A DNA stretch of 64,000 nt from Callipepla californica brunnescens (Eukaryota > Chordata > Aves > Galliformes > Odontophoridae), in contig JALIRH010000040.1 of NCBI GenBank assembly GCA_023055505.1, positions 687,001-751,000 of the forward strand, read 5' to 3'. Each line of letters begins with the position of its first letter. Within the stretch, counting starts at the first letter, position 1. Shown here one piece after another: positions 37,166-49,728 of the stretch. The notes under the pieces were generated by a model, which had not been told where the DNA came from, ran no database searches, and saw only the letters and a program-made list of their open reading frames with translations. The translations under genes were made by a program, and so were the position numbers.

Positions 37166-39964
37166 TCAAGATATATCACCCAGTGAAATGTCCTACTAGA
37201 GAAGAAACTCTATGAGAAACCCCTAAGTTGCTATTAAAAACAACAACAACAAAGAATTAATTTGCATGTGAGCTTGTGTGCCAAGAGAAACATAACTAAC
37301 ATGGTTAGTCCTCAGAGCAAGAAGATTTGATTTTAACAGCTGTGAAGTGTTGAGCTAACGCTCACAAGGTGTGTTGTTTGGTGGATTTCTTCCCCATCAT
37401 CATACAGAATGAAGCTCAGTATTTGCTACGGGCCTCCTCGGCCGTGGGGTTAGATTTGAAGACATACAGAGAGAATTATAACGCTCTTGGAGAAAGAACA
37501 TCACTAGGTATCATTTATTTATGAGGAGCTGAAACACCCTAGAGATTCACAAGTCAATAAAAGTAATAAAGACATTACACATGAACAAGTCCGAGACTTA
37601 ACTAAGTCAAGGTAAAATGTGTAGATCTTCATAAACTGAAAAGAAGAAAGAGGTGCACTGAAGTAAAAAGACAGCATACTCTTAAAACTGGATGCTGTTG
37701 TGAGACGTGAATGAGTACCTTTCTCACGTCTGTTGTCAGCAATGATGGCAAGTAATGGGAATGAAAAGGCAAACGTGGCAGTTATGCATCTCCAAGTTGA
37801 AATGAAACTAGCATTCAGAGTGAGAGGAGTCGACCTGTATCTTTCAAAGAGCTGACAAATAAAACTACAAGCTAATCTAGATTCTAACAAATACATCTCT
37901 CCTGAGAACATCAAAACAAGAGACAATGGAGCAAACCAGGTGGACATTACATCACCTCAGGCTGACCAAAACAAATGCAAACTTCAGAACAAGGTCTGAA
38001 GAACAAGGAGAAGATAGTAAGTAAAATACAACAGTCTGACAAATATCTTAGTATCCTTTTGATAACTGATTTGTAGAGATACAGTGTAAATAGATTTAGT
38101 TGATCTACATTCAGTTAAGCATCCAATGGAAACCATCTTTATTTAAATTTTCATTTAGTATAGCAAAAAAATCATATGATAAGAAACCAGATAGAAGAAA
38201 TGAGAACAAGACGCCTTGAAAAAGACAAGTAACAAGCGGGTTACAAAGGCAACAAACAGGAGTCGAGCTCCCAAAGGATGTATTGATAACCCTCATGTTA
38301 GATCTACCTATTAACTAGAAAAACAAAGAAATAAACATAAGCACTTCGATAATATTCACCATCTCTTGCAAGTAGAAAATCCCTGTCAATACAGATCATT
38401 AGTACCTACATAAGAAGAAATAAAGGACTAAAGTAATAAAAATAGAACGACAGCGTATGGGTTTCCATACCACGAAACTAATACTGTTTAACTGTAAGCT
38501 CAGAATTCACTCATTGAAAACTGCAGAAGAGAAAACTACAGAGTACTGTGAGTCAAAGCAATCTGACTAAAAAGAAGAGAAATGCAAACTGATTTAGGTG
38601 ACGTGTTTCTAGTCAAGAACTAACATCGCGGTACAAATAACCTGGCAAATCCCATTTGAAAAACAGAGCACAATCTGGCTACGCACTTTCAAGGAAGATA
38701 GTGAGATGGCAGTTTTGGAAACTGGGGAATAACTCGTGTCCCATAACTGCAGCGTTCAGGAAATGCAACACACGTCCTGGTCTAAGACAGATGTTGGCTT
38801 TGGTCCTCACTGCAAATGACTTCAGACAAACCTTTCTGAAACTGAAAAGCAGTCAGCCTTTGACTGCCAGCCCTTTTCCCCTTCCAAAGATACAGGCGTA
38901 AATGGAGAACTTCAAAAAATAAAAAAATAAAAAAATAAATTACAGATTAGTTCCATGAAAATTCAAGCCTTACTTCTTTAACTGCAAATAACAAATCTAA
39001 GAGATTTAGGGGTTGAATGAAAAAAAGAACAGCTGGCTACCAGAGCAAAATCATTAAAAGTCTGCAGTTCTGCCAAAATTATTGCTAAAGACATCAACCT
39101 CAAAGACAAATTAAAAAAAAAAAAAAAAAGAAAAAGAAAAAGAAACAAGTTCCAGGATTCGGAGTTATATTTTAAAAGAGAGTGAACAAACAAACAACAA
39201 CAGAAGCCAAATGTACAGTTTAATCTTTTTTCCTTGTAAAATCATAATAAATTGTCTCCTCTTTGCTCCTTTGAACATCATGCAAATGTCAATCTAAAAG
39301 GACAAGAATTTTTGAAGCAGTGAGTGTGTTTTCAAATGAAACCTTTGCGGAAAATCATTATTATAGTGTCACCAGTGATGGAAGAATGCAGTGTGTGAAA
39401 GCCCGTGACATGAAGAAGTGCTGTGTTCTGGGAAAGCAGGTCATTTCTGGATTGCAGATTATTCATCCCTTTCCTTCTACAACACCACGAATAAAGGTCT
39501 CTCCCCCCTTCTTGGAAACACACAGACACACATTCAATTAGTTGGGATTTTAAAAATCCAGAGAACCTGAAAAGCCCCCGAAGAACAAGTCCTGGCTGAT
39601 TTCACTGAGGTTCATGCACCTAAGCTGCCTGCAACAAAAGCCCCTTTGAAAAGCACCTTCCATCTACTCACTGCCCCACACCTCCCGCAGCCATGGGCCA
39701 GAAGGCTGTTGGACGGCACCACCACAAGGCAGCAGTCAGCACTCACTTTGCACGGGCTTACAGGACTGCAGAGCTAAGGCAGACAGGAATTATTAGGTAT
39801 GTTCATTTGTAAAAACCTTGTGCTGTAAAGGGCTGACCTTCCATTCACCCCATCCTATGACATTACCATGGATTTGCCAACTTGATGGTAAAAAGCTACC
39901 CAGAGGCTACGGAGTGACTAAACTGCAAGCAAAAAACTTCAGATGGCTTCAGTAACTCCATCTC
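37166..39964. other. Unrecognised 2.8-kb unit (left arm)
   Basis: I do not recognise this sequence. It has exon-like stretches: a good pyrimidine tract and catacag acceptor at about 37408 followed by about 100 bp open and a GTATCA donor-like end near 37507; a frame at 39320-39541; and a short ATG frame near 39691. No frame is long on either strand. It could be captured host DNA, a decayed retroviral 3' region, or an undescribed avian repeat. It contains a poly-A stretch at about 39112-39130. Confidence 0.5.
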
Positions 39965-40311
39965 TGTATGGGAACTGTTGAATCATAGCCTGAACCACTG
40001 ATTGATCACCTGAGGCAAGCACTGAATCAGCCGCAGGGGCACAGGTGAAGGCAATGTACCTGTGTGATTGGAAGAGGTGGAGTCTGGCTCCACCTCTCCC
40101 AGACCCCATTTAAGGGCTGACCACCACTGGGGAAGGTTCTCTTGTTGGAGATCCCTCCCTAGTGGAGCCATCAGCAAGCCTCACCCATCACAAAAGGTGA
40201 GTCACTCTCTTCTTAGCAGTTGTCTGTGTTCCATCTACCTAAGCCTTCCAGAGTTATACCATCTTCCACACTATTTTCTTTGTGTGCTGTTCTTGGGGGT
40301 TTTTTGCTGTA
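39965..40311 (+). repeat. Right LTR of the ERV-like element
   Basis: Begins TGTATGGGAACTG and shares its full length with the LTR at 35744, with about 10% difference. Its first 262 bp belong to the inverted arm and are almost identical to 57527-57787. Its last 85 bp are not in the right arm. Confidence 0.8.
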
Positions 40312-40485
40312 AACCTATGCTGGCTCGGCCTGTTCTCCCATTTGTCCCACACATGCTGTGTGATCTCCCTCAAGGCAATCTGCTCTATATCCTTCCCTGG
40401 CATTGAAGTCAGACTGACAGGCCTGTAGTTCCCTGGATCCTCCTTTTGACCTTTCCTGTTGTATGGAATGTAGTATTCTAAAAGC
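40312..40485 (-). mobile_element. CR1 LINE, upstream half of the split element
   Basis: Minus-strand translation shows the CR1 RT entry motif GNYRPVSLTSMPGK and ends at SQHRFT, exactly where the left half (GFMKGRSCL) resumes at 35743. The sequence AACCTAT at 40312-40318 matches AACCCAT at 35737-35743, which suits an LTR-element target-site duplication. Confidence 0.85.
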
Positions 40486-41715
40486 CAAACAAAAAAAAAA
40501 AAAAAAACAAAAAACAGAACGAGACAAAAAAAAACAAAAACAAACAAAAAAAATGTCATAGAGAGGGTGCTATCAATAATAGTCCTAATTAGAAAACAGG
40601 ATAATTTTCTTCAGAACATGATCTTTATCCAGTTTTCATAAGAAGCAACTCTGAATGTTGTCCTTCTATTCAAAAAGATAACTGAAGAGGGTAGGGAGGA
40701 AGAAAATGAAGGCATAAATGGGCATGTGCTGTTCTGTAAATGTATGCAGCTGGTTTTAGCTGAGGCAGCTCGGTGAAACAGCCAAGCTGGTAACTGGTAG
40801 TGGTGCTGAGAGAGTCAAGATATACATGAAAAGTGAAACTGATTATATATACATGGGGACACCTCACAGTTAACTACAAGGAACCAGTGCTTTTTAAAAT
40901 AACACAGCTGCTGTCAGCCCTACCTCAGGGTGATGCTGTTCTCACACTGCCTCGGTTGTAAGCCTTGTTAGCAGGCACTTTTTTTAATGCAGTGTGTTCC
41001 TCTGGTGTTGACAGGGCCTAAGTCATATGTGGTAGAATTTAGGAATGTTCCAGCATGGACAATGCATTTAGCCAAGAATAGGAAACCTCATCTTCTTTCA
41101 TATTTTTTTTTCCGTATTTTTTAATGGTTCTCATTGAAAGATTTTCCTGCACATTCTCACATGCAGTTCATGTAAAGTCACTTTTCTCCCTCAATAGATG
41201 GGGAACAAAACTGGCAACAAGCAAGACAGGAGAAAGGCAATGTCCCTGAGACTTCACCTGGAAAAAGATTAAAAAGAATTACCTTCAATTTACCTTCAAT
41301 TACCTGGCTTGTTGAAGCCATGCATTTGTTTCTCATTAGTTGCTTTGGTTAATGCGTTGAGCTTCTTTTGCCTTATTCTTAAATACTGCATTTAAATGAA
41401 AAAAAAAAAAAAATACATTCCTTCAACAGACTGATGTGAAGAGCTAATTTGCTCTACTTTCTTCATGCTCTTTTTTTTTCCTTCCCATTTTGCTCTTTTT
41501 TTTTTTTTTTTTTTTGTCTCCTTCCTCTCCTGTGAGCCGCTATTGCTCTCCCCACATCTAACATGCATACACTTCTTGCTGCACACAGGAAGTGCAAGGA
41601 AGTGGTGGTCTTCTTCCATTGTAAGCACAACTCTGCCTGTCTCTGTGTCCTCTTGGAGAGTGCTGAACTGGAGGAACCTGGAAGACAGGAGTGTGAGAGG
41701 TGAGAAGAGCAAGGA

Positions 41716-41775
41716 GAGAATAACACAGAATCATTAAGGTTGGGAAGACAGTAAGATCACCCAATCCGACCGCTG
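41716..41775 (-). mobile_element. CR1 LINE 3'-end scrap
   Basis: ACACAGAATCATTAAGGTTG followed by AAGATCACCCAATCCGACC is the reverse complement of a CR1 3' end. Confidence 0.8.
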
Positions 41776-44344
41776 TGGTTAGAAACAGTATTATCTTTCT
41801 GGGTTTGTTGTGTTGTTGTTTTAAATAGCCCTCTCAGCTGGTTTCCTCACACTCTTTTCATCTGTTTAAAAAAAAAAATCAGAGTACAGAAGAGAGTGAA
41901 TATTGAGAACTAACTCTTAAAGTAGGATTTTTCACGCGTTCTTTGAGTACTATAAATGCGCTACAGAAGCAGGACCATAGATCAAGCATTCTAAATGTCA
42001 TGCTATAAAGCTTCCTCTATCAAGACCTGTTTCTTCCCTTTTGCAAAGATTGAAGCCAACAGACAAGACTTGCCTCGTAGCCCACTCGTCAATAAATCCA
42101 GTCTGACACACACATGCAGGGAAATTAAACAGTTACGTTGTCCTCATGGCTGCACTTTCTAGAATGTCTCTTTTCTGCCATTATTTTTGGTCATAAGCCC
42201 TTTGCAGGAAATTCTGAATGGCTGTGCCTTGAAGCTGCTCTAGTAACAGCAATAGCAGGGGAGAGTTGATCTCTACCATACTGAGTGGTCTCATTTTTCA
42301 AAGTATATTCAGTTACAATCAGTTAATCATCGTTGAGGTGAGACTGACGGAAAAGGGCAAGCTGGGAGTGCTGGGATGGGATGTTTTCATGCCTTTTAAA
42401 ATTCTCTAACAACACTCATGTCCTGCTGTTTTCTTTCACGTTCTTCCCCAGTCCAGAAAATGACAAACTGAGATTTGTTGAGCCTGAAAGTCTGCTTGAA
42501 CCACTTTCTTGTTTTATGCCTTTATCTTTTCTCTCAAAATAGTTTAATAAATATCAATCCACAGACTGAGGTATAGTCCAAGTACTTTCTTATCAACAGG
42601 CATCAAATGGCACAAAACAATCTTGTGAACTGAAGGGTGCAAAAACTCCCTACCAATCAACCTACCAACCAATCAAGCAAGCCTATCAATCGGCTGCTTT
42701 GGATCTACGTTTACCATTGTACTTGTTGAGAGGAATTTCAATATGTTTCCCTTTCCTTAACACTCTATTTTACAGATTATTCCTTGTTCCACAATTTAGT
42801 GTGTTTGAAATTGGACACAGAGGCTCATATGGGTGGAAAAGCAAAGGACAGGTTCCAGATCATGCTGTTACACATTATTAACAGGAGGGCTAGAAGCCAG
42901 CAAGCTCACTTGATTATGCCAAACCCTGATCATGCAGTACAAACCCTGACAATTTGATATCATTCTCTGAAGAAGCTATTTCAAGTCTGTTTTCTGGTGG
43001 GGAGAGAAGATGGGTTTTTGTTTTGTTTTTTTTGTTTGTTTTTTTTTTGTAAAAACACTCTTCAGTTGTTGAGCAAATACAGAGCATTTGCCTGAAAGGC
43101 ACTCTCTACATCCAAAGAAATGTAGGCAACAAAAAAGGCTTGTTTTGGAACTGAAGGGATAAAATCCTGTCCCATTACTGTAAATGGGAGATCTGCCACT
43201 GACTCCAGTCAGGCCAGTGTTTCACCTAATATATTTTACATATGTTTTTATATGTTATGGTATTTTGTGAATGAGCAAAAACAATTCCTGTAGAGGGTAT
43301 ATAAAGGTTTTTCTTCTCTAACTTAGTGGGAGTAATCTTTGTTGCTTATATTGGGGTTCATGGAAAAGATACAGGTTAGAGAGCTGTTACTACATTAACA
43401 CTACATACTTTATTTTGTATTACTCTTGTTTAATCTATCAGCAGGAGCATTGCTCAGAGGTTAATTAAGAAAAGAGCACAGATGGGAAGAAAATGCCTGA
43501 AGCTGAGTCTAAATGGAGCTGAGGTGATGCTGCCTGAAAGGAGGTTGAGGAGAAAACAAAGAGAATGCCTTGCCATTTCTACTTCAGATTGTTCCAAGTC
43601 TACAATCCAAAGACACTGTCGTATTTCCAGTCCCATTCTGTCTGCATTTCTGAATGCTCAGGGCAGCATTAGTATCCAGGACAACTTTCTGGGGTAGGGG
43701 GGACCTGTCTGTTTTCTGGCTGGAAGATTCTGTTGAATCCTTCTGGAGACAGATCTTATTTTTCCATACAGATTGTCTTTTGCTCTGCAGAAAGTTCATT
43801 CAACATCTTCCCTACAAAGATGGACCTTATACCTGATGGGACAGCAGTACTCATGGAGATTGAGGGCTGGTTTATCCCTCAAGAGCATTCTGTGCCTTGT
43901 GCCCTGCAGTCTGCTTTGACTACCTTGTGTCTTGAATTGAACGTATTGGTTTTGGCCGGAGTGGTTCTAGCAAGCTGAGTAAGCTTGTCCTGTCCTGGCT
44001 CAAACAACGGTCAGTGCTGACCCTTGGTCTGAAGGGATGCTAACACGAGAGGAAAAGGGGCAGCTGGAAAGACAACTTGTGTTTGAGATCTTTGATGTGG
44101 AAACTCACCTTCTCGTCTTGGTCAGAATGCTGTGAGGGGGGTGAATAAGTGGCTCAGAGCTTAAGCAAAGAAGATGGTGAAACTAGTGTCCTCCCGCTTT
44201 GTGTTGCAAGACTGTAGATGATTAGCAGATAATTGAGGGGATCCTCTGTTAGCATAGCTATGCTCAGTTTAAATATTCAGTGGAGTAAAACATGGCCACC
44301 CAGAGAAAATAAACCCATAGCTAATATAAAGATTATATAAACTA

Positions 44345-44520
44345 GAATGTGAGAAGATATTACACCCTGTCCCTGGAGATGCTCAAGGCCAGGTTGGATG
44401 GGGCCCTGGATAGCCTGGTCTAGGTCCCAATATAGTGGGTGACAATCCAGCCCAATGCAGAGGTATGAGAACTAAATGATCTTCAAGGTCACTTCCAACC
44501 CAACCCATTCTATGATTATA
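44345..44520 (+). mobile_element. CR1 LINE 3' fragment
   Basis: Contains CCTGGAGATGCTCAAGGCCA and GGATAGCCTGGTCTAGGT, and ends CCCATTCTATGATTATA. A typical CR1 3' UTR end. Confidence 0.92.
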
Positions 44521-47500
44521 AGAAACTGACAGCGAAAGTGCTGGAAAACACTGCCAACTGCAGAGTGCAGAACTTCCAAGCCTTGGCTAAAAAAAGCTGC
44601 TGCTGTCCAGCTCAGGCTTGGAAGCAATATGGCTGTTTGAGTGGTCTGCATGCAAGTAAGCAAGTTTGGTTATTCAGAGCATACCTGTGCCTTCCATACC
44701 TGTGGTATGACCAGCTCCCATTAAGAGTTATTTACTTCAAAGTGATTGAGAGCTGTCTATATTTCCAAGTCCATAAACAATTATGACTGCCTGGCTGTTA
44801 TTCATTGGAAGAATGTATTTTATATTAACGGGAAAATTAAATTGTTCATCACAGATTTGTGTATGTTTAGTAGCCAAACAATGTGCAATTCTTAGAGGGC
44901 CAAATTTTTCATTTCCCCAGTATGTTCTTGAATCCTAGTTTCCAACTGATGCTTCTGCTGTAGCTTTGTCAGGAGATGAATCTAGGCAATAATGGCACAA
45001 TAACTGTTGCAGGAAATAAAGCATTCCAGATAAGCACTTCTGTGCTCAGGGGGAAAAAAGTCCATGGGGATACTTCAGTTCCTTTGACACAAGGTACTAT
45101 GATCTGTCCTTGCAATATGATTTTTTTCTGGAAAATACTAGCATACACAAATTCTCTTATATTGTCTTGTAACAAATTATCATGATTTGGCTGATGCTTT
45201 GGTTTAAGTCCGCTCTGAAGCAGAAGGAAGGGAGGTAGCCTAAAACAGTGATCAGAAGAGAGTTTTGAAGGTCATTAATTGTTTTCTCTTTCTGTCAGTT
45301 TGGGGCACCTTTGAGGTCAGAGGAAATCCTGTTACTGATTTCAGGGGTTCTGATTCAGGGGCATTTTATCTGGGCTGGGGAACACAGCGTGAACGCTGCT
45401 CTCCACTCCCAACAAAACTGCTGTAAAGCCCAACTTGTCCACATCTCAAAGAGCACTAGGACTTGCAAACAAAGGGCTCTTCTCAAATATGCAGCGTTAT
45501 TTCTGTGTAGATTCATTCATTTTACCTTCACACTCGCTGCCAACAGTCTGTTTAGTGCAATGGAGTTATGACAGCCTGTGTCAACAACTGGAAGCCGTTC
45601 TTTTGTGACAGAGAGAAGAGGAAAGGAGAAAATATAGACCTGAACTCTTCCCTTTACAAAGAAAACATTAATCAAAATTTTTTTGTGTATGAAAATAAAA
45701 ACCATGTCTGTTATTTAAAAGCCCTTCTCATAAAAGAAATGCACATTAAATTAAAACCATTGTTATTTTTCTCTTTCCCTCATAATATGGACTCCTCCTG
45801 ATTCTTGATGAAGAGCGAGGTGAAATATCGCACAACTGAATTGCAGCGAAAATACAGATTGTTCCAAGTGTGTGTGCCAGAATGAGTGCTCGGAGACAGA
45901 TCACTGTGTCATGAGCTCATGCTGGCAATATGTTTTTGTCTATGGGTGTAAACTGAGATTTGAGCCTGAAACAGACCCTATAGCAAGCCTTACAGGGGCA
46001 CTTGCATATGTGTGTGTTGTTTTCTTTAGCATCAGTGAGGAGGCTGCAAGCTGCTTCCCGTCCCAGAAATGTACCACCAACACAATGGTGGAGATACCTG
46101 AACCCACCATTTCTTTAGGACACCCTGAGCATGGCCCAAGGTCAGGGGAGCACTGGATTTTTCAGCACCCCGAATTTCCCATCCAGTGAGTACTGTGCTG
46201 CACGTACGCGTTTTACAGTTCCTCTTAAGAGTCTCCTATCTGTGTCACTGGAAAAGCATATTAACAATTCTTCTCACTGTGCTAAGAAAGGACAGTAGCT
46301 CGTTAATAATAAAAAAAAATGTGCTTAGAAATAGATATGCTCATCTAATTCCCAAAGCACTGCCCCAGCTGTAGGGTATGACTGAAGCACAGTATCCTGG
46401 CACTAGGAAGGGATATCCCCTGTGGCACAACCTCTTCAGAGGAACCGTTCAGGAATCCAGTTTCAGTTGCCCAGAATTGCCATCCAGCACTGCTCAGCAA
46501 AGCGAAGTTCTGTGTTATTTTGAAAGAAGCAGCTGTGGAGCCTTTGACACTGGAATTCAGAACTGAAGCAGACAAATCAGGCAGGAACAAATGGTGAGCT
46601 GGGCACACAGACAGCTCTTGCCCAAACTAGCTCTTTCAGTTCAGTCTTGGCCTATCTTCTTGCTACTGTAACCACATGCTAGGGCATGTATGGATATGGT
46701 TTTACAAGTATTGCTTTGCTTTTGCAGATGCCTAGCAGTCTTCCTTTTCCTTCTAAACACACTGCCAAAGTTTACTGCTTAAGGGACAGTGAAGCTTCTC
46801 ATTCCTATCCTTGTTCATTTTGAAATGCAAGTGCTGGTCCCTGTACCCACTGTGGAATGATATATGCTTTACAACCCATAAACATTTATAGGTAATGCAG
46901 TCAGCAGGTGAATAACTCAGGAGTTAGTTGGGCTTGTCTGTCCCTTCACCTGCCCCTAGACCTGTCACCTCTGGGCTGGCACCCTCACCAGCTGAAAGCA
47001 GGGTTAGCATTGCCTCAGGGTTCCCTGTTCATTGTCTGACGTAAATGGATTCTACAGATAAATAATTTAACATTTGCATGCACTCCCCAGTATGGGATGG
47101 CAATAACAAAACTTTTCAGCCTCATAAAGGTTCTGTAAAGATGAACACTGTAAAAAAGGAAGACAACTTTGTGCAAGCTGCTGAAAGCACCATAAAGAAA
47201 AGATTTTTCCCTACAGACATGAAGTGGCCAATGAAGCTGCAGGAAAACTGCTTTTAGATGCTGTTGTATGCCTTACATTAAAACAGACAATTAATTTATG
47301 TCACCAGTGTTTCGTCTTGGCTTACTTTCAAGCAAACATTATCCATTAATTGGGATCTGCAGGAATGATTTTTCACACCCAGTAAAAATGGGTGCCTGTC
47401 CATACCTGTGAGGTGCCCCACCAGCACTGCTCACCAGTGGTTCACTCCCAGCTGCCAGCAAAAACAAACCTGCTGCAGGAAGTTATGCAAACATCCACTG

Positions 47501-48031
47501 CTTCCAAGCCCTGGGAAATGGGATCTGCACAGGTCTGAAAGCAATAAAGGAACGTTCAAATCACGTTACTCAGTAGTTCCTGCCTGAAGCCTTGTAAGTT
47601 GTGGTCGAAAAGGAACATCTCTGTTACATATCTAATCTTGATGGAAAGTGCAGAAAATGCATCCTGCTCACGGTATCCTGTCACAGTCATCCCTACAGCT
47701 TACATGGTATTTGCGGGCTGAACTCTGCCGTACTGCCTGGCTCAACAAGGTGAAGTCTGCTCCTTCTCAGGAGGATCTTCAAATCTGCACCTGTTTGTCA
47801 GAATAACAGCAAAGGAAAGCAGCTTTGCTCCTGTTTTAAAGATTATTTTACAAGGTGTTTGTTGTGATCTGTATCGCAAACCACATGGGGAAGCTGAGCA
47901 ATCAAAAATGGGGGTTTTGGATAACTCTTACTGCTAAAATAATAAAATCTGTGGCTAAGCTTATAAACTAAATACATACATATGTTTCTATATACAAATG
48001 AATAGAATGCCAAAATCTGAATGAACACCTG

Positions 48032-48215
48032 TCACAGAATCATAGAATGGCTTGGGTTGGAAGGGACCACAAGGGCCATCAAGTTACAATGTTCCTGTGG
48101 CAGGCAGGGCCACCAACCTCCTGATCTGATACTGGACCAGATTGCCCAGGGCCCCATCCAACCTGGCCTTGAATACCTCCATAGATGGGGCATCCATAGC
48201 TTCTCTGGGATATCA
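48032..48215 (-). mobile_element. CR1 LINE 3' fragment
   Basis: TCACAGAATCATAGAATGGC followed by GGGTTGGAAGGGACCAC and TCCAACCTGGCCTTGAATAC is a reverse-complement CR1 3' end. Confidence 0.93.
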
Positions 48216-48281
48216 ATCCAGGTGATCTTACTTGGATGGTTAAATCTGAGGGCAGCAGCAACACCTGCTCCACAGCAGGGC

Positions 48282-48307
48282 GGGGGGGGGGGGGGGGGGG
48301 GGGGGGG
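48282..48307 (+). repeat. Poly-G run of 26
   Basis: Uninterrupted run of 26 G just after a CR1 scrap. It can form a G-quadruplex and is prone to length error. Confidence 0.95.
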
Positions 48308-48498
48308 ATGGACGGACAAATATTGCTACTTCTGCTACCTGTAGCCCCACATCTCTCAAAGTGGAATGAAAGCCCTTCCTACCTCAGAAAGCACCATCAC
48401 ATGTGTTATTCCCAATCAGGTTCTGGCCACAAAACGACTGTTAATTAGTGCGTGCTCAAGCATCTGTCCTGCAGCAGAATGAGTTCTGCAAAACACTT

Positions 48499-49069
48499 TG
48501 TCATGGTTTTATGATTTTTGGTACTGGTATTCCACATCATAACATTATGTATTGCATTAAGAGTTAAAGAGCTAATACTCCAGCTCCATAGATCATTGAT
48601 AATTCCAGGTATACCTGTCTCAGAAGAGAAGAAGAACTACATTCCCCAGAGGACTTTGCGATGCTTTGTATTTTTACATGTTTTCCGCTCAGAGGGAACA
48701 GATAAAAACCCTCAGCGGTCACGGGACACTCTCTTTCCTTCGGGATCGACTCAGCAGTGGGTGCTCGCTGCCGTATCGCCTTCAGCTTTAGCGTAAGGCC
48801 TCCGGTTTATCGGACACTCTCTCTTGCTCATTTTATTAGATTCATTAGCCTCAATTCCAATTATATTGTATTATATTGTGTTATTTTGCTTTCTGATATC
48901 TTATTTAGTAAATTAGCTTTCCTCCTCAGATCGTTGCCGCTGTTTTGTTTCTAGGCCCATCTCCCTTTTCCCTTTTCCCTTTTTCCTTGCCCTTTCCTGG
49001 GGCGTGGGTCCGTGGGTCCCCCGCACCAATCGTCGCGGAACCGGGCCGATCCAGCCCGGTAAACCCTTG
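48499..49069 (+). mobile_element. Probable solo LTR of another avian ERV
   Basis: Starts TGTCATGGTTTTATG. It has a TATA-like ATAAAAACC near 48704, then a CACTCTCTTTCCTTCGGGATC leader, an AT-rich part and a pyrimidine block (CTCCCTTTTCCCTTTTCCC). It ends near GCCCGGTAAACC. This arrangement suits U3-R-U5 in plus orientation. The last 185 bp recur inverted at 49729-49912. Exact ends and orientation are uncertain. Confidence 0.5.
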
Positions 49070-49384
49070 ACCAGGAGTGAAAGGATGGCTCCCATAAAAC
49101 CATCATTTGTAGCTGCATTTATAAGAAAGCCAGACCCACACATAGCTTTCTGTTATAGTCACTGTGACTACTATAGAAGTCGCCAGTAAATATGTAGCAC
49201 AGTCGACACTCCTTCAAAGAGGTGTTGTCGAAATCAATATAAGTCTGCCTGGGGAACCACAAATACACCAGGCGACGTGCAGAGCTGATCCTTTCTCCAT
49301 GTGCTGCGTTACTCCAGGCTGAACTTCTGCAGCGAGCCCCACTGGTGGGGCAGCCGGCACATGTCCCTTCTGAGTTCTGGCTGC

Positions 49385-49455
49385 CATGGTTGGAGATATC
49401 CCTGCATGTGCTCAAGGCCAGGATGGATGAGGCCCCAGGAAGCCTGAGCTGTTCC
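49385..49455 (+). mobile_element. CR1 LINE 3' scrap
   Basis: GGAGATATCCCTGCATGTGC followed by CAAGGCCAGGATGGATGAGG matches the CR1 3' region. No octamer tail. Confidence 0.65.
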
Positions 49456-49728
49456 TAAACACAGAGCTTTGTTCCTGTGGCAGTGCCTGAGCTCGGCAAC
49501 AGCAGGTTTTGTTTAGTAAATGCGCCACATTGAGCATGATTCGCGTGTTTTCCTAGTGACTGCACAGGCTGCACGGGACATGGCTGTTCTTCCAAACTTG
49601 CTGTGACTGAATGAAATTCAGGTATTTTCATCATGAACAGCTGTGATTTGGGGAGGATCCATGTGCTTTCTTGACAAATATGAATGGAACTGGCAAGGGC
49701 CGCAGCGTCTCCTAGCTTCTATGCTTGT

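Larger units (their letters stand above)
36300..40226 (+). repeat. Left arm of a 3.9-kb inverted repeat
   Basis: The whole block recurs reversed at 57527-61454, with almost the same length (3927 and 3928 bp) and only scattered differences. It contains a CR1 fragment, about 2.8 kb of unrecognised sequence and the first three quarters of an LTR. A 142-codon frame (37519-37947 here, 59807-60235 there) and a 61-codon frame are identical in both arms. Confidence 0.95.
35744..40311 (+). mobile_element. LTR-flanked ERV-like element with foreign interior
   Basis: The element is bounded by two related LTRs of about 345 bp in direct orientation, roughly 10% diverged by eye, and is inserted in a minus-strand CR1. 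The left LTR is followed by a tRNA-type primer binding site and a short gag-like leader up to 36299. The interior then becomes a CR1 fragment (36300-37165) and unrecognised DNA (37166-39964). No polypurine tract is visible before the right LTR, and no pol gene remains. The family is the ERV-L-like one seen at 55781-57790, judged by a shared gag start ([12 protein letters not shown]). Confidence 0.75.
40486..48031. other. Intergenic region upstream of DCHS2
   Basis: About 7.5 kb with homopolymer A/T tracts (40491-40507, 41399-41413, 41497-41515), two CR1 scraps listed separately, and no gene-like frame with recognisable homology. Confidence 0.6.

Noticed and set aside
37408..37507. Exon-like stretch with acceptor and donor
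   Set aside because: About 100 bp open with plausible borders, but I cannot match it to a protein and the following exon candidate has stops, so I do not call a gene.
37519..37947. 142-codon minus-strand frame, identical at 59807-60235
   Set aside because: Its conservation between arms follows from recent duplication and is not evidence of selection. There is no recognisable domain, and nearby splice-like features are on the other strand. Kept only as part of the unknown unit.
48021..48344. 107-codon frame ending in a poly-Gly tract
   Set aside because: It consists of CR1 sequence plus the G26 homopolymer. No coding evidence.
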